A stretch of 64,000 bases of DNA from Bin5 sp009843665 (GTDB lineage: Bacteria > Chloroflexota > Anaerolineae > Caldilineales > Caldilineaceae): positions 62,001-126,000 of the forward strand of contig OZ244818.1 of the NCBI GenBank assembly GCA_965220285.1, written 5' to 3'. Made by a program: the position numbers and the translations under genes. How positions within the stretch are numbered: the first letter of the stretch is position 1; each line of letters begins with the position of its first letter. Positions 17,879 to 26,042 of the stretch are shown in pieces. The notes beneath the pieces were generated by a model, which did not search any database, had not been told where the DNA came from, and saw only the letters and a list, made by a program, of their open reading frames with translations.

Positions 17879-20245
17879 CTAACGGTCGATGCTTCTGGCC
17901 ATGCGGTAGCCGACGCGTGGTTCGGTAAAGATGTAGGTGGGATTGGATGCGTCGTCGCCCAGTTTACGGCGGAGGGTTTTGACTGCGGTTCGAAGAGGCC
18001 GCAGGTCGAGGGCGCCTGCCAGACCCCAGACATGCTGCATGAGATGGTCGTAGGTCAGGGTTCTGCCGGCGCTGGCTGAGAGATGGGCGAGCAGCCGGTA
18101 TTCCATTGGTTTCAAGCGGACGGAGCTGCCGGCGAGAGTCACGGATCGTTCGGCGAAGTCGACGACGAGGCCTTTGAACACATAGGGTGTCGAAGGAGGG
18201 AAGACTTCCTGATTGCGGAGGGCGGCCCGGATCCTGGCCAGCAGTTCAGTTTGTGAGAAGGGCTTGACCACGTAGTCGGCAGCACCCATGTCAAAGGCGC
18301 GGGCGACAATATCTTCCTGGCTGTAGGCAGAGAGGAAGACGATGGGCACGCTAGCGACGCTGAAGATATCGTGCATCAGATCGATACCACTGCTTCCGGG
18401 CAGCATGAGGTCGAGCAGGATCAGGTGCGGCTTTTTTTCCTTGACGAAGCGCAGGGTTTCGCCGGGGTCGGCGGTTACGACGGGATCGAAGCCGGCTTTT
18501 GACAGAATATCGCGGACGTATCTGAGGGAAACGGGATCGTCATCGACTACCAAGATACGGATGCGGTCGGTTCGAGAGTAGGGCTGGGCGACTGCAGAGG
18601 CATCCGAGGATGGAGCGCTGTAGGCGCCTTCTTCGACAGCGGCAGGGAGAGTGAAGGTAAACAGGGCCCCCATTCCCGGCCCGTCGCTTTCGGCCCAGAT
18701 GCGACCACCGTGGGCCTCAGTGATTCCTTTGCAGATGGCAAGTCCGAGGCCCGGCCCGCGTTCGCCCGGAGGGCCTTTTTTGAAGAGGCGCGGCAGCAGG
18801 CCGGCGGCCAAGCCAGCGCCCTCATCGGCAACGGCTACGGCGACATAGACACCTTTTCGGACTGCGCTGATGCGGATGGCGGAGGCGTCGGGCGAGTTTT
18901 CCGCTGCGTTTGCGAGAAGGTTATCGAGGACCTGGGCGATACGGCGCCGGTCGGCCATGACCCTGGGGAGGTCGGGTTCCAATTCGATGTGAAGTTTATG
19001 GTTGCTGCCTCCGCTGAGGAAGGTGCTTCTGGCGTTTTCGACCAGCTCGGTAAGTGGGACCGGTTCAGGGGAAATCGATAGCGTGCCTGCGTCAATGTGG
19101 GCTACATCGAGGAGGTCGTTGATGAGACCGCTCATGTGGTCGGCCTGCCGGTCGATAATGCGGAAGAATTGCAGCATTTCGGTCGAGCCGAAGGACGTGG
19201 GAGCGGTCAGTACAGTTGTTGCCGAGCCTTTGATGGAGGACAAGGGGACGCGAAGTTCATGGCTCATCATGGCGGAAAACTCGGATTTGAGCTGATCTAT
19301 TTCCTCAAGCGCGGCAAGGTCCTGCACGGTCACGACCAATGAGTCCGGCTCCTCATTCTGCTCGAGGTGGATGGGTGTGGCGTTGACGAGAATTCTGACG
19401 GCGTTGCCTTTGGGGCCACTGATTTCAATTTCCTCGGCGCGGACGGTCTCGCTGGCTTTCAGGGCCTGGGCGACGGGAAACTCCTGAAACGGGATTTCAC
19501 GTCCATCGGCCCGCCTGATTGTCACCAGACCCAGAAGCGTTTCGAAACTCGTATCCGGCGGCTGCAGGGCCTTCACAATTCTTGCGGCTTCGCGGTTGTA
19601 AGAGACGAGCACGCCTGACTGGGCATCCAGTACAACAACGCCGAAGGGCGAAGTGTCGATCAGAGTTTCCAGCCGGGCCCTGGCCATCTGTTCATTCTGG
19701 AAACGTTTGGCGTTGGCGATGGCCAGGGCAGCCTGGGAGGCGAACATTACCAAGGTCTCTTCGTCATCGGAGGTGAAGTACCCGGTTCCATTCTCCTTGT
19801 CCGAGAGGAAAAAGTGGCCCACGATCTCGCCCTGGCTGTGAATCGGTGCGGCAAGGAAGGGGAACGGCGTGTTTATGGGCATAGACGGCTGGTATTCGGG
19901 AAGGCCGAGCGTGCTCATGTGCCCGAGAAAGTCTCTCAGGCGCAGAGGCTGCGGAATGCCACGAAGATAGCGGTAGATCTCCATACCTTCGTGCCAGTCC
20001 CACAGTTTCCGGGTCACGTCCGGTGTAAGGCCGGAGGTAAGAAACGTCGGTCGTTCTCCGAGGTCATTGTGGAGAGTGAAGACGCCGTACCTGGCGCTGG
20101 TAAGAATACGGGCACTGTCCAGGACTTCCTGCAGAACGCTCTCGAAGTCCAGGCTGTCGTTGATGCGACGGCTCGCTTCGCTCAAGCGAGCAAGGCGGTC
20201 GCGAAGTGTTTGTACTTCCAGCTGCAGCTTTTCGACCTGAGTCAT
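17879..20245 (-). CDS. fused histidine kinase and OmpR-type response regulator
   Basis: A single 788-residue cytoplasmic protein carrying a whole phosphorelay. It begins with a coiled start, then a GAF domain (about 25-185) and a PAS domain (about 190-310). HisKA follows with the phospho-acceptor His329 in MMSHELRVPL. The HATPase has its N-box at LDNLLANAAENSP (about 440-452) and G-boxes DEGAG and GLGLAIC. A receiver domain (about 562-675) carries Asp612 in LILLDLMLPG and the conserved Lys of YVVKPF. A winged-helix DNA-binding domain (about 690-785) closes the chain, with EYRLLAHLSA and RRKLGDD. No membrane segment is present, so it should sense a cytosolic signal. Targets are unknown; no adjacent operon partner is seen. 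Confidence 0.93.
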   Translation of the reverse strand: MTQVEKLQLEVQTLRDRLARLSEASRRINDSLDFESVLQEVLDSARILTSARYGVFTLHNDLGERPTFLTSGLTPDVTRKLWDWHEGMEIYRYLRGIPQPLRLRDFLGHMSTLGLPEYQPSMPINTPFPFLAAPIHSQGEIVGHFFLSDKENGTGYFTSDDEETLVMFASQAALAIANAKRFQNEQMARARLETLIDTSPFGVVVLDAQSGVLVSYNREAARIVKALQPPDTSFETLLGLVTIRRADGREIPFQEFPVAQALKASETVRAEEIEISGPKGNAVRILVNATPIHLEQNEEPDSLVVTVQDLAALEEIDQLKSEFSAMMSHELRVPLSSIKGSATTVLTAPTSFGSTEMLQFFRIIDRQADHMSGLINDLLDVAHIDAGTLSISPEPVPLTELVENARSTFLSGGSNHKLHIELEPDLPRVMADRRRIAQVLDNLLANAAENSPDASAIRISAVRKGVYVAVAVADEGAGLAAGLLPRLFKKGPPGERGPGLGLAICKGITEAHGGRIWAESDGPGMGALFTFTLPAAVEEGAYSAPSSDASAVAQPYSRTDRIRILVVDDDPVSLRYVRDILSKAGFDPVVTADPGETLRFVKEKKPHLILLDLMLPGSSGIDLMHDIFSVASVPIVFLSAYSQEDIVARAFDMGAADYVVKPFSQTELLARIRAALRNQEVFPPSTPYVFKGLVVDFAERSVTLAGSSVRLKPMEYRLLAHLSASAGRTLTYDHLMQHVWGLAGALDLRPLRTAVKTLRRKLGDDASNPTYIFTEPRVGYRMARSIDR

Positions 20246-20517
20246 TGGGTTTTTCCGTGGTCGTGGAGGATTTGGGGCGTTATGGTTGTCCTTTTAAGTG
20301 CAAGGGGAGTTAGTCGTACGTCGTACCAGATTGAATTGGCACCACTTCAGGTCCAAGGTCCAATTTTCACAAGAATTCACCAGGAGAGCATCTCTTGTTC
20401 ACTGATTTCTCACTTGCCTAGTGTATTTTAGTTACAATCATGTTTTTGTAAAGGAAATGCAAAGAGGAGTTGCGCTGCAAGGTGTGAAACCAGGAGGAGA
20501 GAGTTGCACGGTTCAAG
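20246..20517. other. leader region upstream of the kinase-regulator gene
   Basis: This stretch is lower in GC than its surroundings, with no gene. A TAAAAT box on the minus strand near 20424 could be a -10 element but has no good -35 partner. Confidence 0.3.
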
Positions 20518-20657
20518 GCGGCGGCCTTGGAGGCAAGAGTGTACCTGGATGGGGAGTCGAGGCCATAGTTACACGCATCACAGGGGCAAGAGGTCTGGGC
20601 CCGTTCCCGACCGGGCCGCAGACCTCGAGCAAGAACACGCACCGCCAAGGCCGCCGC
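20518..20657. repeat. large imperfect stem structure sharing the core of the interleaved element
   Basis: Outer arms GCGGCGGCCTTGG (20518-20530) and CCAAGGCCGCCGC (20645-20657) form 13 perfect base pairs. Inside lies a GCCATAGTTACACGCATCAC stretch beginning at 20562, identical to copy 1 of the interleaved element at 17283. An inner hairpin follows: GAGGTCTG-GGCCCG (20590-20603) with CGGGCC-G-CAGACCTC (20612-20626). It may be a decayed or rearranged third copy. No known RNA family is recognised. Confidence 0.55.
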
Positions 20658-21458
20658 GTTGGACCGAGCAGTACGGTGAGGCCAGAAACTGAAAGGTTGA
20701 AGTCCTGGGTTAAGGAGAGATCTCACCAGGCGGGGCCGGCTGCCGGCCTGGAGAGTAAACCCGCGGAAGGGTTGTCACTGTCGACAGGACTACATCGAAT
20801 CGAAGTCCGGTAGAATCTTGCACTTTTTGGAAGAGTCACGAAGGAGAAATGTCTTTACCGCAGGCCGCTTTCGTCTGTACCGCCGCCGAACAATATGGTG
20901 GTGATGTTTGAAATCGATGTGCACGGCTGGAATTCAGACGTTGGCCAGGTTGAACCAGTTTCGGGCAATTTCGAATGCACGGTGACTAAAGTGGTTTCCA
21001 CTCCCGCGAATCATCCGCGTCCCAGTCGTTGAGCCGCCATCCTCTGGCAGGCCAGGACGACAGTTCCAACACGATCAAATTGCAGTCTAGATTGAACGAC
21101 GCTGTGTAAGGCAGCGCCAGTGTGCGGTAGTCTCGCGGCGTATTGGCGCCGGTTTCGCGGCAGTGTTGACTGGTACCCAAGGTCTGCCGGTCCTTGCCTG
21201 ACGTGAGCCGGGGCGTGAGAATGCGGGTCCTGGCGGACTTCCTCAGGCCTATTCTGAAACTCCACGTTCAGCTGAACATTCATTGCAGGGGAGCAGCGCG
21301 CATTTCAGGGTGGCATTGACGCGGCGAGGAAACCCGCTGTCGGATGCCGCGGCTGCTTACCGGGTAGCGGGGATACACTGGGCACCCACAAGGGGTGCCC
21401 CTACAGGTCTTGTGCAAGTGAAGATCACGCGGGAGGGGGCCAAGGCAGGCACAAGGCC
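20658..21458. other. intergenic, one ACAAG-loop hairpin
   Basis: There is no convincing gene. A GGGCACCC-ACAAG-GGGTGCCC hairpin lies at 21380-21400. The 5' end of composite-repeat copy 3 (GGCAGGCACAAGGCCGGCATCTA) occurs at about 21444-21466, just before the insertion sequence. Confidence 0.5.
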
Positions 21459-21466
21459 GGCATCTA

Positions 21467-21488
21467 GGGTGCATCCCAGATTTTTTGC
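21467..21488 (+). repeat. IS left terminal inverted repeat
   Basis: Twenty-two bases matching the right end at 20 positions; directly preceded by the target duplication GGCATCTA. Confidence 0.9.
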
Positions 21489-21550
21489 GAGGCAGAAGGG
21501 AGGTAGACTGGAGGTAGGAGAAAAGTAGAGAAGAGAAAGAGGGGGATGAG

Positions 21551-21919
21551 GTGAAAAGAGAAGAGGCGAAGGCGAAGTTTATGCGTGGTGCGGAGGAGAT
21601 GTTTGAGGCGATGTGGGATTGGGGGGAAGAGCATCCCGAAGCGAGTTTTGATGAGATTGCGGGCAAGTTGTCGCAAGAGCGGCGGGAGTTGATGGGAGAG
21701 ATGCTGGGGGAGATGTTGTTGCAACATGGAGATGGGAGGTACGAGGAGGTGGAATGTGCGGAGTGTGGGCAGAAGACGAGATCGAATGGACGGCGCACGC
21801 GCACGGTACTCCATGCTGAAGGGCAAGTAGAGGTGAAGCGAACCCATCGCCGCTGTCCGGAATGTGGACAGGGGATTTTTCCCCCTGGACCGCCGTCTTC
21901 AGTTGATAGAGCAACGTAG
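21551..21919 (+). CDS. ISKra4-family transposase, N-terminal part (ORF A)
   Basis: A 122-codon ORF whose first ~110 residues are the N-terminal region of an ISKra4-type transposase. It has a helical, acidic segment (MFEAMWDWGEEHPEASFDEI) and then a zinc-ribbon-like CAECGQKTRSNGRR...CPECGQG with two CxxC pairs. The frame runs out just after the tract TTTTTCCCCC (about 21880-21889). The rest of the protein is in the frame one base further on (ORF B). The last residues (PPGPPSSVDRAT) are out-of-frame reading. Either a programmed shift or a one-base indel in the homopolymer joins the two. Confidence 0.8.
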   Translation: MKREEAKAKFMRGAEEMFEAMWDWGEEHPEASFDEIAGKLSQERRELMGEMLGEMLLQHGDGRYEEVECAECGQKTRSNGRRTRTVLHAEGQVEVKRTHRRCPECGQGIFPPGPPSSVDRAT

Positions 21920-22898
21920 TTGGTCACCGGGAACGCTAGCGCAAGCGTTGCGGATGGGCAGTGAGATTCCCTTTGCGCGTGCGGCCAGGCAGTTTGAGGA
22001 ATTGACGCATGTGCCCATTTCGAAGAACAGTCTGCAGCGGCTGGCGCAGGAGTATGGAGGGCGGTTGGTCGCGCAGCAAGCCCAAGAAGCGCAGGCCATG
22101 GTGCAGATACCGAGCAAAGAGACAGAGGTGGTCTGGCGCGAGCAGGTGGAGCCGGCGAGCGATGTGATGAACATTTCGATGGATGGTGCGATGGTCAATA
22201 TCCGCGAGGAAGGTTGGAAAGAGGTGAAACTGGTTACCGTGTCCGCTGTACGCCATCAGCTGGATGCGGAGACAGGCAAAGCGGTCGCCCATCTCAGCGA
22301 CCATAGCTATCGGGCAGGACTGTGGGATGCCACCGAGTTCGGACAGCAGCAGTGGGCGGAAGCCTGTCGCCGCGGTGTGGAAAATGCCAACTATCTGAGC
22401 AGTGTCAATGACGGCGCAGCCTGGATCTGGAACATCGTGCGCATGTGCTATGGCAACTGCGTCGAAATCATCGACTGGTGGCACGCTGTCGAAAAGCTGT
22501 GGCTGATCGCACAACACCGATTCGACACCGAATCAGAAGAGGCGACTGCATGGGTCTCCGCCCAAAAACAACACCTGATTACAGGTCGCCTGCGCACTCT
22601 TCTGCGCCACATCCGCCTACTCTACCCAAGAGGACGTCCCCTACCTGACGACGTTCGTAACGCCATTCTCTATCTCTTCCACAATCGCTGGCGTATGCGC
22701 TATCACCTCTTCCGCAAGGCAGGTTATCCCATCGGCAGTGGCACCGTCGAATCCGCCTGCAAACATGTCGTCCAGCAGCGCCTCAAGCAATCTGGTATGC
22801 GCTGGTCTCGTCTAGGCGCTCAAACTATGCTCGCTCTGCGCTCTACACTACTTAGCCAGCACCAACTCAACCCTCTTGCGCTCCTTGGCCTTACCTGA
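21864..22898 (+). CDS. ISKra4-family transposase, catalytic part (ORF B)
   Basis: This carries the catalytic DDE-type domain. The first acidic residue is probably in NISMDGAMVNI, a second in IIDWWHAVEKLW, and the last in the block YPIGSGTVESACKHVVQQRL with SGMRWS, which is diagnostic for ISKra4 transposases. The meaningful sequence starts at FFPLDRRLQLIEQ, continuing ORF A in the +1 frame. The ATG at 21864 is internal to the overlap and probably not the real start. The ORF is otherwise intact to 22898, five bases before the right inverted repeat, so the element could be active if frameshifting occurs. Confidence 0.85.
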   Translation: MDRGFFPLDRRLQLIEQRSWSPGTLAQALRMGSEIPFARAARQFEELTHVPISKNSLQRLAQEYGGRLVAQQAQEAQAMVQIPSKETEVVWREQVEPASDVMNISMDGAMVNIREEGWKEVKLVTVSAVRHQLDAETGKAVAHLSDHSYRAGLWDATEFGQQQWAEACRRGVENANYLSSVNDGAAWIWNIVRMCYGNCVEIIDWWHAVEKLWLIAQHRFDTESEEATAWVSAQKQHLITGRLRTLLRHIRLLYPRGRPLPDDVRNAILYLFHNRWRMRYHLFRKAGYPIGSGTVESACKHVVQQRLKQSGMRWSRLGAQTMLALRSTLLSQHQLNPLALLGLT

Positions 22899-22902
22899 CC
22901 CA

Positions 22903-22924
22903 GCAAACAATTTGGGATGCACCC
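22903..22924 (-). repeat. IS right terminal inverted repeat
   Basis: Reverse complement of the left end with two mismatches; directly followed by the target duplication GGCATCTA at 22925-22932. Confidence 0.9.
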
Positions 22925-23165
22925 GGCATCTAAGGGGATTTGAAAAGACTGGAGGGACCTGGTTTGACGAGAATTGCTCGAACGGGCACACGTCACGAAT
23001 GTCGACACACGGTCGACCAGGCATGTTGTTGGTCGGGGGCGTTGCGGGGACGGAGCCCCTGCACAAGGGAGGGCCAAAGGACTGGAACGGCAGTGGTCAG
23101 TGGTCAGTGGTCAGTAGTTAGTGGTCAGTGGTTAGTGGTCAGTGGTTTGTGGTTAGTGGCATGGC
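22925..23165 (+). repeat. composite dispersed repeat, copy 3 (3' part, split by the IS), with heptamer tail
   Basis: It continues from the 5' part at about 21444-21466. It carries GGAGGGACCTGGTTTGACGA, GTCGACACACGGTCGACC, a slightly decayed hairpin (GCGGGGAC-GGA-GCCCCTGC) and GGGAGGGCC. A heptamer run of GTGGTCA-type units follows at 23092-23160. The GAATAGGCCC arm is lost. Confidence 0.8.
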
Positions 23166-23231
23166 TGTCTCTGATTGAGGGTTGATCGCGAGAATGGCGC
23201 GGCTGCGCGGCTTATCGAGGCATGGGAAGGT

Positions 23232-23290
23232 TCGGCAACAAATTGGGATGCAAATTGGGATGCAACCTGACTCCAAGAGGCGGGTTGCAT
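23232..23290. promoter_or_regulatory. tandem 12-mers and inverted repeat upstream of the GHL10-like gene
   Basis: ATTGGGATGCAA occurs twice in direct tandem (23242-23253, 23254-23265). ATGCAACC (23260-23267) and GGTTGCAT (23283-23290) form an inverted repeat with a 15-base gap, the right arm overlapping a candidate -35 box. It could be an operator. It also resembles the right end of the ISKra4-like element (GCAAACAATTTGGGATGCA), so a relic IS end is the alternative. Confidence 0.35.
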
Positions 23291-23314
23291 TTATGTTGAG
23301 AGATGGGTTATATT
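23285..23314 (+). promoter_or_regulatory. candidate promoter of the GHL10/Dpp/DapA locus
   Basis: TTGCAT (23285-23290) and TATATT (23309-23314) are 18 bases apart, about 90 bases before the ATG at 23406. Confidence 0.5.
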
Positions 23315-23405
23315 CTGGGCGGACGGCGTTCGCGCTTGCGTCCCCGCCGTCCCTCCTCAGGATCCTCGAAAACCGAATCACCATAAACATCGGGAGGAAC
23401 CTCAT

Positions 23406-25070
23406 ATGTCTGCGCATGAGCCGATCTACTTGACCGACTTGGGTTTGAGCCAGCCTCAGCTTGCGTTATCCACTGACAGGCGAAAGTATCACTGGCAGGT
23501 CGTTCCCTACGAGACTGAAGAGTTCAGCGGCAAGATGCTGATCGCCGGACCGGAAACGGAAGCGCCGCCGGTTGCGGTCCCGCTTGGTGTATCGGGATGG
23601 CACCGGATTTTTCTGGGTCTGTGGAGCAACTGGACAGAGGAACTGGTGCGCGTGAGGCTGTCGGGCGACAGCGCGTTCGTCAAAGTGAACCGTGAGAGAG
23701 AGCAGGGAAGTTTTGCGGACAACTATTCCCTAGATGAACGGTATTGGAAGACGGCGGATCTCACCGGCCAGGACCTGGTCATAGGTCAGCAGACGGCCGG
23801 CATGACGCAGCCTGCCTATGTCGCCTATGTAAAGCTGGAGCCATTGGACGAAGGTGAAGTTGCCGAGCTTCTTGCAGACAGGGACGAGGTCCGCAACAGG
23901 CGTCTGATCTGCATGAACGACGGCTTCAGCGACTTTGGCCGCTTCCGTCCCACGAGCCGGGAGGAGATCTGGGAGTTTCTCGAGCCGTTCAGAGATACGG
24001 ATTTTCGGAAGATGTTCTGGTGCCCGGGGGCGGGCGGGGACGTTCTGACCTATCCTTCGGACATTGGCAGCCTGACCGGAAGCAAGACCAGAGACTACCC
24101 CAGGGTGGTCGACCGCCATATCGGTGAATCGATGCAGATACTGGCAGGGGCGAGGATCGACACGGTCGAGACGGTGGTGGATTACGGGCACAGTGTGGGT
24201 CTGGAGGTCCATATCAGCCAGAGGATGGAGGCATTTCAGTGCTGTCCGCCGTTTGAGGACTACTTCACGGGTGATTTCTACCGTGATCACCCGGAGTGGC
24301 GCTGCGTAGACATTGACGGGCGCGAGATTGCGAGGATGAGTTACGCATTCCCGGAGGTGCGCGAGCTGCTGCTAGCGGTATTTCGTGAACTGGCGACGCG
24401 GTACGACATTGACGGCGTCAACCCAATTTTCAATCGCGGCGCTCCGTTTCTGCTTTACGAGTCGCCGCTGGTTGAGGGATTCCGAGAGGAGACGGGGCTC
24501 GACGCAACGCAGCTGGCGGAGGACGATGAACGGTATTTGCGCTACCGGGCTGGGGTGATGACCGAGTTCATGGCGGAACTGCGGCGGGAGATGGATGAGA
24601 TTGGAGCGAGGCGAGGGCGGCCGCTGGAGATTTCGGCGCATGCACTGAATGACGCTGCAACCAATTTATTTTATGGATTGGACATCCCTGCCTGGGTGGA
24701 AGGGGGGTTGATTGACAATCTGATTTCGTATCCGTGGCGGGATGAGGAGATAGACGTCGACTACTTTGGGAAACTGACGGCCGGTTCGCCGGTCCAGTAT
24801 TATCCTGAGATCATGCCGCGAACGATGCCTGCGGAGGATTTTCGCCGGCGGGCGCTGCAGTACTACGCGGCGGGGGCAGACGGCCTGTGTTTCTGGGACA
24901 CGAATGGGCGTCATCAGCGCTTCAAGGAATGGAGCATGATACGGCGACTGGGGCACAGAGACAGCCTGGAGGGTTGGAATGACGGCGAAGGGGAGCTCTA
25001 CCGGACCGTTCCGCTGCGGAGCGTAGGCGGGTACGTGCTGGACAAGTATCCGCCGCATTGGGCTTATTGA
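23406..25070 (+). CDS. GHL10-like glycoside-hydrolase-type protein
   Basis: A 554-residue protein without a signal peptide. The N-terminal ~150 residues look like a beta-sandwich (WHRIFLGLW and RVRLSGDSAFVKV). The rest fits a TIM-barrel of the GHL10/DUF4015-like glycosidase group: YDIDGVNPIFNRGAPFLLYE, PLVEGFREETG, LEISAHALND, and YPEIMPRTMPAEDFRRRA near the end. It is a clear paralogue of the protein at 30241-31977, sharing NR.P...YE.PLVEGF and IMPR.MPAE.F.R.A. GGGAGG precedes the ATG. Its stop overlaps the start of the DppB-like gene, implying coupling. The substrate is unknown; a sugar taken up by the neighbouring importer is likely. Confidence 0.7.
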   Translation: MSAHEPIYLTDLGLSQPQLALSTDRRKYHWQVVPYETEEFSGKMLIAGPETEAPPVAVPLGVSGWHRIFLGLWSNWTEELVRVRLSGDSAFVKVNREREQGSFADNYSLDERYWKTADLTGQDLVIGQQTAGMTQPAYVAYVKLEPLDEGEVAELLADRDEVRNRRLICMNDGFSDFGRFRPTSREEIWEFLEPFRDTDFRKMFWCPGAGGDVLTYPSDIGSLTGSKTRDYPRVVDRHIGESMQILAGARIDTVETVVDYGHSVGLEVHISQRMEAFQCCPPFEDYFTGDFYRDHPEWRCVDIDGREIARMSYAFPEVRELLLAVFRELATRYDIDGVNPIFNRGAPFLLYESPLVEGFREETGLDATQLAEDDERYLRYRAGVMTEFMAELRREMDEIGARRGRPLEISAHALNDAATNLFYGLDIPAWVEGGLIDNLISYPWRDEEIDVDYFGKLTAGSPVQYYPEIMPRTMPAEDFRRRALQYYAAGADGLCFWDTNGRHQRFKEWSMIRRLGHRDSLEGWNDGEGELYRTVPLRSVGGYVLDKYPPHWAY

Positions 25071-26032
25071 TGGCAACGTATATTGCAAACAGGCTGCTAC
25101 TGGCTATTCCACTGATTCTGGGCATCACGTTGATCACGTTCAGCTTTATCAGCGTGGCGCCGGGCGACCCGGTGATGGCGATGATCAACCCGGAAGAGGA
25201 CATGTCGGCGGCCAATCTTGAGCGGCTCAAGGAGGAGCTGGGGTTGAACAGGCCAATCCCGGTGCGATACGCGATCTGGCTGGGGCAGCTGGTGCAGGGC
25301 AACTTTGGGTATTCGTATCACACGGGGGAACCGGTACTACGCCGCATCGCGGTCCGTCTGCCGGCCACGCTGGAGTTGATGGGCTTTGCCCTGGTGGCGT
25401 CCTCGGTCCTGGGCATCAGCCTGGGCGTGCTGGCGGCACTGAAGCAGTATACGATCTGGGACTATGTGCTAACCCTTTTTGCGTTGCTCTCGATCTCGAT
25501 CCCATCTTTTTTTCTGGCTCTTCTGGCCCTGTATGTGTTTGCGCTCAAACTGGAGTGGTTTCCAACGTTTGGCATGCGTTCGGTGGCGTTTGACGCGCCG
25601 CCGGCGCTGCTGGACAATCTGCATCATCTGGTGCTGCCGGGTGTGATTCTTTCGCTGGACCTGACGGCAGGGCTGACGCGGTATATGCGGTCGGGTATGC
25701 TGGAGGTATTGGGGCAGGAGTATGTGACGACGGCGCGGGCGAAGGGTCTGAAGGAGACGCGCGTCGTTGTCGGGCATGCGCTGAGAAACGCGCTGTTGCC
25801 GGTCATCACGATCATCACATTGCGGCTGCCGATTCTTTTCGGGGGCACGGTCATCATCGAGACGATGTTTCAGTGGCCGGGCATGGGGCGCATGGCGATC
25901 CAGGCGATTTCGCAGCGTGATTATCCTGTGCTGATGGGGCTGACTTTCATCGCGGCGGTGCTGGTCCTGTTCAGTAATCTGACCGCGGATATCCTGTATG
26001 CGGTGGCCGATCCGCGCATACGCCACGAGTAG
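25070..26032 (+). CDS. Dpp/Opp-type ABC transporter permease (DppB)
   Basis: A 320-residue inner-membrane channel subunit of a PepT/NiT-class importer. It opens with the standard first helix (YIANRLLLAIPLILGITLI). The periplasmic loop has SVAPGDPVMAMINPE. The ATPase-docking loop reads YVTTARAKGLKETRVVVGHA. The C-terminus is ADILYAVADPRIRHE. The start is the ATG at 25070, overlapping the previous stop (TGATG). It pairs with the DppC-like gene at 29338, although the aldolase and binding-protein genes lie between them. The family also transports oligosaccharides in Chloroflexota and Thermotogae, so a sugar ligand is plausible here. Confidence 0.93.
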   Translation: MATYIANRLLLAIPLILGITLITFSFISVAPGDPVMAMINPEEDMSAANLERLKEELGLNRPIPVRYAIWLGQLVQGNFGYSYHTGEPVLRRIAVRLPATLELMGFALVASSVLGISLGVLAALKQYTIWDYVLTLFALLSISIPSFFLALLALYVFALKLEWFPTFGMRSVAFDAPPALLDNLHHLVLPGVILSLDLTAGLTRYMRSGMLEVLGQEYVTTARAKGLKETRVVVGHALRNALLPVITIITLRLPILFGGTVIIETMFQWPGMGRMAIQAISQRDYPVLMGLTFIAAVLVLFSNLTADILYAVADPRIRHE

Positions 26033-26042
26033 GGTTGACAAT

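Larger units (their letters stand above)
21459..22932 (+). mobile_element. ISKra4-like insertion sequence with 8-bp target duplication
   Basis: The element spans 21467-22924 (1458 bp). The left inverted repeat at 21467-21488 begins GGGTGCATCCCAGATT. The right one at 22903-22924, read in reverse complement, begins GGGTGCATCCCAAATT. They match at 20 of 22 bases. The target duplication GGCATCTA occurs at 21459-21466 and 22925-22932. Size, transposase type and 8-bp duplication fit the ISKra4 family. The target is a composite dispersed repeat, which becomes continuous when the IS and one duplication are removed. Confidence 0.92.

Noticed and set aside
20461..20820. Known structural RNA (tmRNA, RNase P RNA, group II intron domain V)
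   Set aside because: Strong stems are present, but none of the conserved cores of these families could be found by eye.
21864..21920. Independent second IS gene with its own start at 21864
   Set aside because: Residues before FFPLD are out-of-frame reading of ORF A; homology shows a single split transposase.
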